Positions 44,242 to 53,528 of a stretch of 64,000 nt of DNA are shown here, one piece after another. The DNA lies in NCBI RefSeq assembly GCF_033170385.1, contig NZ_CP126170.1, positions 451,001-515,000 of the forward strand, read 5' to 3'. Made by a program: the position numbers and the translations under genes. The notes under the pieces were generated by a model, which was given only the letters and a program-made list of their open reading frames with translations, made no database searches and was not told the origin of the DNA. The stretch comes from Xanthomonas rydalmerensis. GTDB taxonomy: Bacteria > Pseudomonadota > Gammaproteobacteria > Xanthomonadales > Xanthomonadaceae. Positions within the stretch are counted from its first letter, which is position 1. Every line of letters begins with the position of its first letter.

Positions 44242-44639
44242 TGCCGTACGCCCGCATCTCGCTGCTGCGCGGCCACGCGCCCGCCTACCTGCGCGCGCTG
44301 TCGGCCAGCCTCTACCAGGCCATGCACGAGGCCTTCGAGGTGCCCGCCGGCGACTGCTTCCAGGTCATCCATCAGCACGACCCGGACGAACTGGTGTTCG
44401 ACCGCCATTACCTGGGCGGGCCGCGCTCGGATGGCTTCGTGCTGATCGCCATCACCGCCGGCCGCGAACGCAGCGCCGCCTGCAAGCAGGCGTTCTACCG
44501 GCGCCTGGTCGAGTTGCTGGCGATCGCGCCGGGGATCGCGCCGGAGGACGTGATGGTCAACATCGTCACCACCGCGGCGCAGGACTGGTCCTTCGGCGGC
44601 GGCCGCGCCGGCATCACGGCCAGCGGAGCGCCGGCATGA
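44241..44639 (+). CDS. Tautomerase-family protein
   Basis: A 132-aa protein beginning MPYARISLLRGH; after Met removal, Pro1 would be the catalytic base typical of the 4-oxalocrotonate tautomerase/MIF superfamily. The middle contains FEVPAGDCFQVIHQHDPDEL and the end PEDVMVNIVTTAAQDWSFGGG, matching the double-length tautomerases found with LysR regulators. It overlaps its neighbours on both sides (TGATG and ATGA), so it is translated with them. Substrate unknown. Confidence 0.86.
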   Translation: MPYARISLLRGHAPAYLRALSASLYQAMHEAFEVPAGDCFQVIHQHDPDELVFDRHYLGGPRSDGFVLIAITAGRERSAACKQAFYRRLVELLAIAPGIAPEDVMVNIVTTAAQDWSFGGGRAGITASGAPA

Positions 44640-45190
44640 TCGCCATGCAGTACAGCATCGCGTTGCCGGCGGACTACGACATGGCCATCATCCGCCGCCG
44701 CATCGCCGACAAGGGGCCGCTGCTCGACACGCTGCCGGGGCTGCAGTTCAAGGCCTACCTGGTCGCCGATCGCACCGATCCGCTCCTGCCCGGCCGGCAG
44801 AACCTGTATGCGCCGTTCTACCTGTGGCGCGATGCCGCGGCGATGCATGCCTTCCTCGCCGGGCCCGCGTTCGCCGCGCTGTGCGACGCCTTCGGCCGCC
44901 CGGCGGTGCAGACGTGGATGGTCGGCACGGCATGGTCGTCCGCGGCGCTGCGCACGGCGCGCTACGCCACGCGCGTGCTTCAGGCAGCTTCGCCTGCCTT
45001 GGGGAACGACCCCGCCGACGCGCACGCGCCCGACGAACGCGTGCTGGCCACGGTGAGCGGTTATGAACCGCAGGGATGGACACTCCTGCATTTCCGCCTG
45101 TGGCGCGAACTGCCGCCGGCAGACGACGAGGCACAGCGCTATGCCGTGCATCACCTCAGCGCACCCGGCGCGATCGGCGCAGCCGGGTGA
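44636..45190 (+). CDS. DUF4865-type protein
   Basis: A 184-aa protein that I assign to DUF4865 from its YSIALPADYDMAIIRRRI start and the LPGLQFKAYLV...NLYAPFYLWRD and FGRPAVQTW blocks; the fold resembles antibiotic-biosynthesis monooxygenase-like ferredoxin barrels. No reaction is known. It is the last gene of the CMD-tautomerase operon, starting in ATGA overlap with the tautomerase. This trio next to a LysR gene recurs in proteobacteria, as far as I remember, suggesting a shared small-molecule role. Confidence 0.78.
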   Translation: MIAMQYSIALPADYDMAIIRRRIADKGPLLDTLPGLQFKAYLVADRTDPLLPGRQNLYAPFYLWRDAAAMHAFLAGPAFAALCDAFGRPAVQTWMVGTAWSSAALRTARYATRVLQAASPALGNDPADAHAPDERVLATVSGYEPQGWTLLHFRLWRELPPADDEAQRYAVHHLSAPGAIGAAG

Positions 45191-45208
45191 GCCAGCTGGG
45201 TCGCACGC

Positions 45209-46216
45209 TCAGTACATGTTCTTCTTGTAATCGGCCTGCAGCCCCGTGCGGACCACGCCGGGCACCGAGACCGCCGCGCGCATCAGCGCGGCCTGGGCAC
45301 CACGCGCGCCGCTGAGCCTGACGTGGTCGCGGAAGATCGCCGGCGGATCCAGGTCGTGTGCGATGGCGGCGGGCGGCCAACGGTCGAAGCGACCCAGCGC
45401 CGGGCTGTGCGTGTCTTCGAGGAGCGCCGGCAGCACCCGTACCGCCAGATGCGGAACGCGTCCATCGACGGCGAGCGCGTTGCGGATCGCCTCATCGGTG
45501 CTGGGGCGGGCGAGACCTTCGATGCGCACGCAGCGCGCGCTGCCGGGGCGTAGCGCCAGCAGCGCGATTTGCGGCCGCGCCAGCAGGTTGCCGAGGCTGT
45601 CGACGCGGCGGTTGCCCGGCCGGTCGGCAAACCACCAGGCGTCGCGGTGGGCTTGCAGCAAGGCCCCGGCGCGATCGCCGCGCGGACTGACATCGACGCG
45701 GCCCTCGGCATCGGCAGTTGCCAGGATCAGCAGCCGGCAGCTGGCGAGCAATCCCTCCGGCGTTTCCGCCGGCGTGGCGCCGGTCTGCGCCTCGGCGTGC
45801 CACCAGTCGGCGCGGAGCAGGGCCTTGGCGCAGTGCAGATAGCATTCCTCGACCGCGACGAACACGCGCGTGCCGTCGTCGCCGGCGATGCGGCCATTGA
45901 TCCGCAGGGTCTCGCCCAGGCCGGGCACCAGGAACAGCGAGCCGAAGCCGGCGCCGACATGCGCGTGGGCCGCATCCAGCGCCTGCAGCGGGATCGACAG
46001 CAAATGCGGAGTGTCGCCGCGCGCGAAGCCTGGCGCGCCGCTGCCCGCGCTCAGCGCCAGGCGCTGGCTGGCGACGCCGGCGAACAGCAAGGGACTGGCG
46101 GCCAGCCAACGCAACGCGTGCGCGTCCAGGTGGTCGATCACCTTCAGGTCGCGCGGACCGGGCAGGCGGCCCACGCAGTCCTGCAGCTGCGCCGCGTCGG
46201 TGACGAAGTCGGTCAT
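45209..46216 (-). CDS. Double-domain PPOX-type flavoprotein (pyridoxamine 5'-phosphate oxidase-like)
   Basis: A 335-aa protein with two split-barrel halves. The first (about 30-150) has LKVIDHLDAHALRWLAASPLL and LFLVPGLGETLRINGRIAGD; the second (about 160-330) has LLILATADAEGRVDVSPRGD, WWFADRPGNRRVDSLGNLL and a C-terminal tail. The GLGETLRINGRA-type block and the SPRGD block are hallmarks of MSMEG_1061-like FMN-binding flavoproteins. The normal size of that family is 200-210 aa, so this one carries an extra N-terminal unit. It follows the TonB receptor on the same strand with a 179-base gap. The reaction is unknown. Confidence 0.76.
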   Translation of the reverse strand: MTDFVTDAAQLQDCVGRLPGPRDLKVIDHLDAHALRWLAASPLLFAGVASQRLALSAGSGAPGFARGDTPHLLSIPLQALDAAHAHVGAGFGSLFLVPGLGETLRINGRIAGDDGTRVFVAVEECYLHCAKALLRADWWHAEAQTGATPAETPEGLLASCRLLILATADAEGRVDVSPRGDRAGALLQAHRDAWWFADRPGNRRVDSLGNLLARPQIALLALRPGSARCVRIEGLARPSTDEAIRNALAVDGRVPHLAVRVLPALLEDTHSPALGRFDRWPPAAIAHDLDPPAIFRDHVRLSGARGAQAALMRAAVSVPGVVRTGLQADYKKNMY

Positions 46217-46395
46217 CGTGGCGTCTCCCGCAAAGGGAAGGCGACGTGGTCGAGCAAAGAGGGAGAGAGCATCGCAAGGCACTCCTGTGAACGAGGGAGG
46301 CTTGCGCAAAGGCTGGCGACGCCTGGAACCGTACCACACACGCGGCGGACGCCGCTTCGGACGACTGCGCGGCCCGCCTTGGCCGCATGACGCCG

Positions 46396-48447
46396 TTACA
46401 ACCGCAGTTCGAACCCGAGATAGGCCGAACGCCCGGGTGCTGGCGAGAACATCGGCTGGTCGTTGCCGCCCCAGAAGAAGTTGTCGTACCAGACGTAGGC
46501 GTAGCGGCTGTCGGTGAGGTTCTTCACCTGCAGGTCGAGGCTGGTGCGCGGGCCGAGCTGGTAGCGCACGCTGGCGTCGACCACGCGGAAGCCGCCGTAC
46601 TTGCCCTGCGCATTACGCTCGTCGATGTAGTAGTCGCCCTGTGCGCGCGCCTGCAGCCCGAACTTCCAGCGTGCGTTGGGCCGGTAGTCGACGCCGGCGT
46701 TGCTGATGTAGCGCGGTGTGGAGAACACCTCGCGTCCGCGCAGCGGTTCGCCGGTCGCGGTGAAGGCGCTGACCACCTTGGCTTCCTGGATCGCGTGCGA
46801 CAGCCACAGCGTCCAGCGCTCGCCCAGTTGCGAGCTCAGTTGCAGGTCCACGCCTTGCCGGCGGGTCTGGCCAAGCCCGACCGTGGTGCCGGTGCTGGGC
46901 ATGTTGGCCACCTCGTCGGTGGCATCCTGACGCCAGACCGCCACGCGCGCCTCGGTGCCGGCGACCGGCTGCAGCTTCAGGCCCAGCTCCTTGCCGGTAT
47001 TGATCGAGGGCCGGAATGCGCTTTGCCCGGGCGTCAGGTAGGCCGGGGCGGTGGAGCCGGTGAGGATCTGGAAGGTGCGGCCCCAGTTGGCATACACACT
47101 CAGTTGCGGGGTCAGCGCATAGATCACGCTGAGCTTGGGCTGGTCGATCCAGCCATAGCGCTGCAGTGGCGCATGGATACCGCCGGGCAGCGCGGTGTCG
47201 CCGGAGAAGCGGTCGACGCGGTACGCGGGGACGATCTTCAGCGCATCGCTCGGTTGGATCACCGCCTGCAGGTACAGACCGAGATTGTCCAGGCTGTAGC
47301 GGTCGTCGTTCTGCACGCGTGCCGGGGCGCGATCGAAATCGGTCGGCACGCTGTACGCGTAGCGCGCGCGTCGGTAGCGGTTGTCCTGGTGCTCGGCGTT
47401 GAGGCCTGCTTCCACGCTCAGCAGGTCGCTGGCCTGCCAGGTGACGGTGCTGAGCAGCCCGGTCTGGGTTTCGTCCCACTGCCGGCGCTGGCGCGGTGCG
47501 TTGCCCAGCGGGTAGCTGGTGAAGGTGACCCGGCGGTCGTCCTGGTAGCGGTTGAGGTACAGCGTGTTGCGCAGCTGCAGGCCGTCGCCGAGCCTGAAGT
47601 CGGCGTGCACGCTGGCCTGGCGCATGTCGCGGTCGTCGCCGTCGTTGGCGTTCTTCGGCGGCGACTGTTCGCGGTCCTGGGCCAGTTCGGTGGCAGTGAG
47701 GAAGCCCGGTTCGTCGGCCTCGTGGTGGTAGACGCGGGTGATCAGGCCGATGCGTGCGGCATCGTCCTCCTCGCCGTAGAACCACTTGCCGCCGAGGGTG
47801 TACTTGCGCGAGCTGTCGTGCGCACGATAGCCGTGCGCGGCCTGCACGCCGACGAAGTAGTTCTGCGCAAGGCCATCGGCCTCATGGCCGGCGGCATACT
47901 GCAGTTCGCGCGTGGCGAAGCTGCCGCCACTCAGCCGCAGGTCCTGGTAGTTGCCGCCCTGGCGGGTGGCGATGTTGAAATTGCCGCCGATGTTGTGCAG
48001 GCCGTAGCGCGGGTCGTTGGTGCCGCGCACCACTTCGATGTAGGCGATCTCCAGCGGGAAGATCATGTCGATGAAGCGCTGGTTGCCGCTGTTGACGTTG
48101 CTCGGCACGCCGTCGATCAGCACCTTGATGCCGTTGAGGTAGCCCTCGCCGTTGAAGGCGCGGAAGGTGACCTTGCCGGACTCGGCGCCCTGCCGGGTTT
48201 CGGTGAGTTGCATGCCGGGCATCTGCCCGAGCAGCTCCCAGCTGTTCATGACGTTCTTGTCGCCGATCTGCTCGCTGCCGAGCACGTCGACCGAGCTGAG
48301 GATGTTGCGCGTGGACAGCGAAGCGGCGCTATGGCGCCGCGCTTCCACGGTGCCGAGGGTGGTGGTGGTGTCGGTGGTCGTCTGCGCGGCGCCGTCGCCG
48401 GCCGCGAGTCCAGCCAGCACGGCGAGGGCACGGGAATCGATCTTCAT
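46396..48447 (-). CDS. TonB-dependent receptor
   Basis: A 683-aa outer-membrane receptor. A short signal peptide (LAVLAGLAAGDGAAQ) precedes a plug with WELLGQMPGMQLTETRQGAE, VLIDGVPSN and FPLEIAYIEVVRGTNDPRYG, and a 22-strand-type barrel ending YLGFELRL with the usual terminal aromatic/hydrophobic residues. The ligand is unknown. The Zur-like site upstream would suit uptake of zinc or a metallophore, but this is inference. The start at 48447 gives the signal peptide; the longer frame adds an unlike extension. Confidence 0.92.
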   Translation of the reverse strand: MKIDSRALAVLAGLAAGDGAAQTTTDTTTTLGTVEARRHSAASLSTRNILSSVDVLGSEQIGDKNVMNSWELLGQMPGMQLTETRQGAESGKVTFRAFNGEGYLNGIKVLIDGVPSNVNSGNQRFIDMIFPLEIAYIEVVRGTNDPRYGLHNIGGNFNIATRQGGNYQDLRLSGGSFATRELQYAAGHEADGLAQNYFVGVQAAHGYRAHDSSRKYTLGGKWFYGEEDDAARIGLITRVYHHEADEPGFLTATELAQDREQSPPKNANDGDDRDMRQASVHADFRLGDGLQLRNTLYLNRYQDDRRVTFTSYPLGNAPRQRRQWDETQTGLLSTVTWQASDLLSVEAGLNAEHQDNRYRRARYAYSVPTDFDRAPARVQNDDRYSLDNLGLYLQAVIQPSDALKIVPAYRVDRFSGDTALPGGIHAPLQRYGWIDQPKLSVIYALTPQLSVYANWGRTFQILTGSTAPAYLTPGQSAFRPSINTGKELGLKLQPVAGTEARVAVWRQDATDEVANMPSTGTTVGLGQTRRQGVDLQLSSQLGERWTLWLSHAIQEAKVVSAFTATGEPLRGREVFSTPRYISNAGVDYRPNARWKFGLQARAQGDYYIDERNAQGKYGGFRVVDASVRYQLGPRTSLDLQVKNLTDSRYAYVWYDNFFWGGNDQPMFSPAPGRSAYLGFELRL

Positions 48448-48547
48448 GGTGTCTGCGAAAGAAAGTGGAGTGGAAGCTGGCGGCAGCGGCGCGGCTGCAG
48501 GCGAGCGGGTGGTGCACGGTCCGATCCACGAACGCGACTCCACAAAA

Positions 48548-48565
48548 GTGATGTTATATCATTTC
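48548..48565. promoter_or_regulatory. AT-rich palindrome upstream of TonB receptor, Zur-like
   Basis: GTGATGTTATATCATTTC (48548-48565) sits about 100 bases before the receptor start in otherwise GC-rich DNA. It contains TGAT (48549-48552) and ATCA (48558-48561) as inverted arms, and ATGTTATA matches one half of the Zur consensus (ATGTTATA-N-TATAACAT) exactly; the other half matches partly. It is a reasonable metal-regulator site. Confidence 0.4.
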
Positions 48566-48701
48566 GTTAAGGGTTGTCGGAATCGCCGTGTGGCGATGCC
48601 ACAAGTGCTGCCTTCGCCATGCAGGCTGCCGAGGGCCTTCGCCACGATGGCGGGAGAAGTTGGAGGTGTCGTGGGGCCGCGCGTGGCGGCCCCGCGGCCG
48701 T

Positions 48702-49457
48702 TCAGGCCGGTTGCCGTGCGACCTGGAAGCCGGCGAAGGACTGCGTCACCGGCATGATTTCCAGCCGATTGATGTTCAGATGCGGCGGCAGCGTCGCCAC
48801 CCAGAAGATCTGTTCGGCGATGTCCTCGGCGGTCATCGGCTGCGCGCCCTGGTAGAGCGTGTCCGAGGCCTTCTGGTCGCCATGGGTACGGACCAGGGTG
48901 AACTCGGTCTCGGCCATGCCCGGTTCGATCGCGGTCACGCGCACGCCGGTGCCGTGCAGGTCCGAGCGCAGGCCCAGCGAGAACTGGCTGACGAAGGCCT
49001 TGGTGCCGCCGTAGGTGTTGCCGCCGGGGTAGGGGTACAGCGCGGCGACGGAACTGATGTTGATGATCGCGCCGCGGCGCTGGATCAGCATCGGCAGCAG
49101 GCGATGGGTCAGCGTCACCAGCGCGGTGATGTTGGTGTCGATCATCGTGCGCCAGTCGTCCAGTTGCGCGGCCTGCGCCGGCGCGGTGCCCTGCGCCAGG
49201 CCGGCGTTGTTGACCAGCAGGTCGATGCCGCGAAAGGCTTCGGGCAGTGCCGCCAGCATCGCGTCCAGGGCGTCGGCATCGCGGATGTCGAAGGCGGCGA
49301 TGTGCACGCGCTCGGCGCCGAAGGCGTCCAGCAGCGGCTGCAGGCGCTCGGCGCGGCGGCCGGTGGCGATCACGCGCCAGCCGGCATCGACGAAGCGGCG
49401 CACGGCGGCAGCGCCGAAACCGGAGGTGGCGCCGGTGATCAGGGCAGTCTGAGTCAT
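48702..49457 (-). CDS. SDR-family oxidoreductase, YdfG-like 3-hydroxy acid dehydrogenase
   Basis: A 251-aa NADP-type SDR with the glycine loop ITGATSGFGAAAVRRF, VNNAGLAQG, the Ser block INISSVAALYPYPGG and the active-site TYGGTKAF (Tyr149, Lys153), all intact. The PGMAETEFTLVRTHGD and LNINRLEIMPVTQSFAGFQVAR segments identify the YdfG branch, which oxidises serine, allo-threonine and 3-hydroxypropionate. The 551-base region on its upstream side is repetitive. Confidence 0.88.
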   Translation of the reverse strand: MTQTALITGATSGFGAAAVRRFVDAGWRVIATGRRAERLQPLLDAFGAERVHIAAFDIRDADALDAMLAALPEAFRGIDLLVNNAGLAQGTAPAQAAQLDDWRTMIDTNITALVTLTHRLLPMLIQRRGAIINISSVAALYPYPGGNTYGGTKAFVSQFSLGLRSDLHGTGVRVTAIEPGMAETEFTLVRTHGDQKASDTLYQGAQPMTAEDIAEQIFWVATLPPHLNINRLEIMPVTQSFAGFQVARQPA

Positions 49458-50008
49458 GGTGGGGCCGGGAATGGGGAGTGGGGAATCGGGAATGGTAAAA
49501 GCAAAACGCGGTCGCGGGCGTCGACGGCGGCGTATGCCTGCGAGGGAAGTCAGCTTGGATGATTGATTGCGGCCAGTTCCAGCGCGACAGCTGCAGATCC
49601 CAAGCGCCGTGATGCGCCTTACTTGTCGCAGGGAACGGGGCAGCGCTCGCTTCCCCTCTTCCCCTATTGCTTCCGGCCTTACTGCGCCTGGCCCGCAGTC
49701 GCCAGCAGGTCCCTGCCATCGAACGACAGCGTCATCACAGGACCGGCACGGCCCAATATCAGTGGTGACGACGCATGCACCGCAAAGGTGAAAGCGGCAC
49801 GGAAACCGCTCCTCCCATTCCCGAATCCCGATTCCCCAATCCCGGCTTCACTGCGCCTTACCCGCAGTCGCCAGCAGGCCGCTGCCATCGAACGACAGCG
49901 TCATCTCAGGACCGGCGCGGCCCAATATCGGTGATGACGACGCACGCACGCGAAGGTGAGAGCGGCACGGAACCCGCTCCTCCCATTCCCGACTCCCGAA
50001 TCCCGGCC
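49458..50008. repeat. Tandem duplicated tails of the SPOR gene plus dispersed repeats
   Basis: Units start at 49681 and 49850 (169 bases apart), and a third start at 50011 is the real end of the SPOR gene. Each begins ACTGCGCC, the minus-strand stop with the codons for its last residues, so units one and two read on the minus strand as ...DGRDLLATAGQAQ and ...DGSGLLATAGKAQ before a stop, like the gene end ...NGSGLSAIAIKAQ. Each unit ends with AATCCCCAATCCCG-type sequence. The part 49459-49680 holds another copy of that motif and no gene. Confidence 0.7.
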
Positions 50009-50851
50009 TCACTGCGCCTTGATCGCGATCGCCGACAGCCCGCTGCCGTTCAACTTCTGCTTGGCCTCGGCCAGTTCGCTGGCGGTGCCGTAGGGTCCCA
50101 TGCGCACGCGGTAGACGGTCTTGCCGCTGATCTGCGCCGATTCCACGCGTGCCGACAGGCCCAGCATCGCCAGCTTGGCCTTGGTCGACTCGGCGTCGCC
50201 GGAGGCGCCGAACGAGCCGGCCTGCAGGATGTAGCGTGCGTTGTCGGGCGCCGCGGCCGCGGTTGCGGCCGCCGCCGCTGGGGCGGTGGTCGTGGCCGGC
50301 GTTGCGGTGGCGGTCGCCGGCTTGGCGGCGGCGGGGGCGGCGCTGGCGGTCGCAGTCGGCGTCTCCGGCAGCGGGGTCGGATTGGCCGCCGTCGCGGTGG
50401 GCGCCGTGGCGACCGCAGCCGGAGTGGTGCCCGGCGCGGCCGTGCCGGCGGCAGCCTGTGCCTTGGCCTTGCGAATCGCCTCGGCGCGCGCGCTGGCAGC
50501 CAGTTCGGCGTCGGACATCTGCACTTCCTTGCCGGGCAGCAGGGTGTAGAAGTCGTACTGGGTCTGCGCGTCCTTCTTCGCCTCCGGCTTGGTGCTGCCG
50601 GCCGCGTTGGCGGCGGGCTTGGGCAGATCCGGGGCCGCATCGACATCGGCATCGGCCACCGGCGCCGGTTGCGCATCCGGATTGGCGCGCGGGCCGCCCA
50701 CGCGCAGGAAGTCGCCATCCTTCTTGAACAGGCCCGGCGCGCCGAGGAACACCACCGCGGCGATCGCCGCGCCGGCGATCAGCCACACCCATCCGGGCGT
50801 GCCGTTGCCGGTGTTGCGCCGGGCCTGTGTCTTACCGCGTCGTGCTGCCAT
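50009..50851 (-). CDS. SPOR-domain membrane protein (DedD/FtsN-like)
   Basis: A 280-aa protein with a short cytoplasmic N-terminus rich in Arg, one membrane helix (about 20-42, WVWLIAGAAIAAVVFLGAPGLF), a long Ala/Thr/Pro linker, and a C-terminal SPOR domain (about 205-280, ARYILQAGSFGASGDAESTKAKLAMLG and VYRVRMGPYGTASELAEAKQKL). SPOR domains bind denuded septal glycan, so a cell-division role is likely. It follows argS by 15 bases, as commonly seen in gammaproteobacteria, where an FtsN-like gene follows argS. Its tail has been duplicated downstream. Confidence 0.9.
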   Translation of the reverse strand: MAARRGKTQARRNTGNGTPGWVWLIAGAAIAAVVFLGAPGLFKKDGDFLRVGGPRANPDAQPAPVADADVDAAPDLPKPAANAAGSTKPEAKKDAQTQYDFYTLLPGKEVQMSDAELAASARAEAIRKAKAQAAAGTAAPGTTPAAVATAPTATAANPTPLPETPTATASAAPAAAKPATATATPATTTAPAAAAATAAAAPDNARYILQAGSFGASGDAESTKAKLAMLGLSARVESAQISGKTVYRVRMGPYGTASELAEAKQKLNGSGLSAIAIKAQ

Positions 50852-50866
50852 TTACCGCTTCTCCAC

Positions 50867-52555
50867 TCACATTTTTTCCGGGGCCGAGACGCCCAGGAGA
50901 TTCAGACCGTTCGCCAGTACTTGCTGCGCCGCCACCGCCAGGGTCAGCTTGGCGTTGCGTTCGCCAGCGTCGTCCACCAGCACCGGGGTGCCGTGGTACC
51001 AGGTGTGGAAGGCCGTGGCCAGTTCGCGCAGGTATTGCGCGATCAGATGCGGCTCCAGCGCATGCCCCGCATTCTCCACCACTTCCGGGTAGCGCGAGAG
51101 TTCCTGCATCAGTTCCAGCGAGGTCGCGTCGTTCAGCCGGTTCAGTTGCGCCTGGCCGTCGGCCTGGTCGTAGTCCAGCTTCTTCTCCTGCGCCTGGCGC
51201 AGCAGGCTGCACACCCGGGCATGCGCGTACTGCACGTAGAACACCGGGTTGTCGTTGCTCTGCTGGCGCGCCAGGTCGATGTCGAAGGTGAGCTGCGAAT
51301 CGGGCTTGCGCGCGATCAGGAACCAGCGCGTGGCGTCGCGGCCGGCTTCCTCGATCAGGTCGCGCAGGGTCAGGTAGCTGCCGGCACGCTTGGACAGCTT
51401 CACTTCCTCGCCGCCGCGCATCACCGTGACCATCTGGTGCAGCACGTATTCCGGCCAGCCCTTGGGGATGCCCAGGTCCATCGCCTGCAGGCCGGCGCGC
51501 ACCCGCGCCAGCGAGCCATGGTGGTCGGCGCCCAGCTCGGTGATGGCGCGCACGTAGCCGCGCTGCCACTTGCTCAGGTGGTAGGCCACGTCCGGCACGA
51601 AGTAGGTGTAGCTGCCGTCGGACTTGCGCATCACGCGGTCCTTGTCGTCGCCGAAATCGGTGGATTTCAGCCACAGCGCGCCGCCGTCCTCGTAGGTGTG
51701 GCCGGAGGTGATCAGCTTCTGCACCGCCTCCTCGACCTTGCCGTCGCGGTACAGCGAGCTTTCCAGGAAGTAGATGTCGAAATCCACCCCGAACGCGGCC
51801 AGGTCGTGGTTCTGCTCGTTGCGCAGATAGGCCACGGCGAAGCGGCGGATCGCATCGAGGTCCTGCGGATCCTTGGCGCCGGTGACCACGTGGCCTTCCA
51901 GGTCCACAGCGGCGCCGGCCATGTAGGCGTCGGCCACGTCCTGGATGTAGTCGCCGCGGTAGCCTTCCTCCGGCCAGTCGGGGCTGTCCGGGGTCTTGCC
52001 CAGGGCGCGCGCCTGCACCGAGCGCGCCAGGTTCTCGATCTGGTTGCCGCCGTCGTTGTAGTAGAACTCGCGCTTGGCGTTCCAGCCGTTGGCCTCGAGC
52101 AGACGCGCCAGGCAGTCGCCGATGGCCGCGGCGCGGCCGTGGCCGACGTGCAGCGGCCCGGTCGGGTTGGCCGAGACGTACTCCACGCCCACGGTGCGGC
52201 CGTTGCCGACCAGGCTGCGGCCGTAGTCCTCGCCCTGCTTGAGCACCGACAGCACCTCGCGCTGGTAGGCGCCGGGACCGAGGTGGAAATTGATGAAGCC
52301 GGGGCCGGCGATCTCGACCTTGCTCACGTCGTCGTTGGCCGGCAGCGCGTCCACCAACTGCTGGGCGAGGGCGCGCGGATTGGTGCGCGCGGCCTTGGCC
52401 AGCAGCATCGCCGCATTGGTGGCGAAGTCGCCGTGCTCGCGGGTCTTGGGCCGCTCGACCACGAAGTCCGGCGGCAGGGTGTCGGCCGGCAGGGTGCCAT
52501 TGGCGCGCAAGGCTTCGATGCCTTGACCGATCAGGGCGCGGAGTTGGGATTTCAC
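50867..52555 (-). CDS. argS: Arginyl-tRNA synthetase ArgS
   Basis: Class I synthetase of 562 aa. The N-terminal Add-1 domain starts [15 protein letters not shown]. The HIGH equivalent is [13 protein letters not shown] (HVGH at 136-139), KLSKRAG stands for KMSKS, and the C-terminal anticodon-binding DALR domain ends [10 protein letters not shown]. Full length. The SPOR gene follows 15 bases after it. Its product charges the tRNA-Arg seen at 30529. Confidence 0.96.
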   Translation of the reverse strand: MKSQLRALIGQGIEALRANGTLPADTLPPDFVVERPKTREHGDFATNAAMLLAKAARTNPRALAQQLVDALPANDDVSKVEIAGPGFINFHLGPGAYQREVLSVLKQGEDYGRSLVGNGRTVGVEYVSANPTGPLHVGHGRAAAIGDCLARLLEANGWNAKREFYYNDGGNQIENLARSVQARALGKTPDSPDWPEEGYRGDYIQDVADAYMAGAAVDLEGHVVTGAKDPQDLDAIRRFAVAYLRNEQNHDLAAFGVDFDIYFLESSLYRDGKVEEAVQKLITSGHTYEDGGALWLKSTDFGDDKDRVMRKSDGSYTYFVPDVAYHLSKWQRGYVRAITELGADHHGSLARVRAGLQAMDLGIPKGWPEYVLHQMVTVMRGGEEVKLSKRAGSYLTLRDLIEEAGRDATRWFLIARKPDSQLTFDIDLARQQSNDNPVFYVQYAHARVCSLLRQAQEKKLDYDQADGQAQLNRLNDATSLELMQELSRYPEVVENAGHALEPHLIAQYLRELATAFHTWYHGTPVLVDDAGERNAKLTLAVAAQQVLANGLNLLGVSAPEKM

Positions 52556-52757
52556 GAGATCTCTGCTTGAAGCGCGGAACCGGCGATTTTACCCGACCCG
52601 CCGCCTCCCGGCCCGCCCCGGGTTCAGCCCGACCTCAGCCGTGACGCGGCGCCCGGCGCGCATCGGCGCCTGGACCGGTCGCCTGCCTTGCGGAATCCCG
52701 GCTGGCTGCGCCGGGACGGGCGCCACGCCAGCACGGTTCGCCCCGCATCGCGGCGGC

Positions 52758-53432
52758 TCAGGCCCAGCCGCGCGACGCCATCGAGACCGGCACGCCGTCG
52801 CCGACGATGAAGTGGTCGAGCAGGCGCACGTCGATCAGGTCCAGCGCCTGCTTCAGCCGCTCGGTGACGGCGCGGTCGGCGGGGGAGGGCTCCGGGTTTC
52901 CGGACGGGTGGTTGTGGCCGATGATCACCGCGGCGGCATTGAGCGTGAGCGCGCGCCGGACCACCTCGCGCGGGTGCACCTCGGCGCCGTCCAGGGTGCC
53001 CTGGAACAGTTCCTCGAAGGCCAGCCAGCGGTGCCGGGTGTCCAGGAACAGCGCGGCGAACACCTCGTACGGCCGCGACCGCAGGCGCTGCGCGAAGTAG
53101 CGGCCGGCGCTGACCGGGTTGCTGAGGGTGTCGCCGCGCTGCAGTTCCGCGGCCAGGTGGCGCTGGCCCAGTTCCAGCGCCGCCGACAGCTGGCAGGCGC
53201 GCGCCGGCCCCAGCCCGGGCAGGCGCACCAGGTCGCCGGGTGTTCGGTCCAGCAGCGTGCGCAGCGGCCCATGCCGCTGCAGCAGGTCGCGCGAGGTGCG
53301 CACCGCGTCGCTGCCGGGCAGGCCGGAGCCGAGAAAGATCGCCAGCAGTTCGGCGTCGGAAAGGGCCCGGGGACCGCGTGCCAGCAGCTTTTCCCGGGGA
53401 CGTTCTTCGCAGGGCCAGTCGGAGATGTGCAT
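52758..53432 (-). CDS. radC: RadC family protein (JAMM metalloprotease-like)
   Basis: A 224-aa protein with a helix-hairpin-helix region ([15 protein letters not shown]) and a C-terminal JAMM domain whose [14 protein letters not shown] motif (about 173-186) carries the metal ligands. RadC was named for radiation sensitivity, but its role in repair is disputed. The start at 53432 is preceded by no strong ribosome site; the conserved [17 protein letters not shown] start supports it. Divergent from coaBC with a 96-base gap. Confidence 0.9.
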   Translation of the reverse strand: MHISDWPCEERPREKLLARGPRALSDAELLAIFLGSGLPGSDAVRTSRDLLQRHGPLRTLLDRTPGDLVRLPGLGPARACQLSAALELGQRHLAAELQRGDTLSNPVSAGRYFAQRLRSRPYEVFAALFLDTRHRWLAFEELFQGTLDGAEVHPREVVRRALTLNAAAVIIGHNHPSGNPEPSPADRAVTERLKQALDLIDVRLLDHFIVGDGVPVSMASRGWA

Positions 53433-53528
53433 ATCGCCAGGGTGCCGGCCGACATGGCGCAACGGTATCAGGCCGCCAAAAACCATCGGGTAAGCTAATC
53501 GTCCTTGTATGGGTAGGACATTCCCGAC

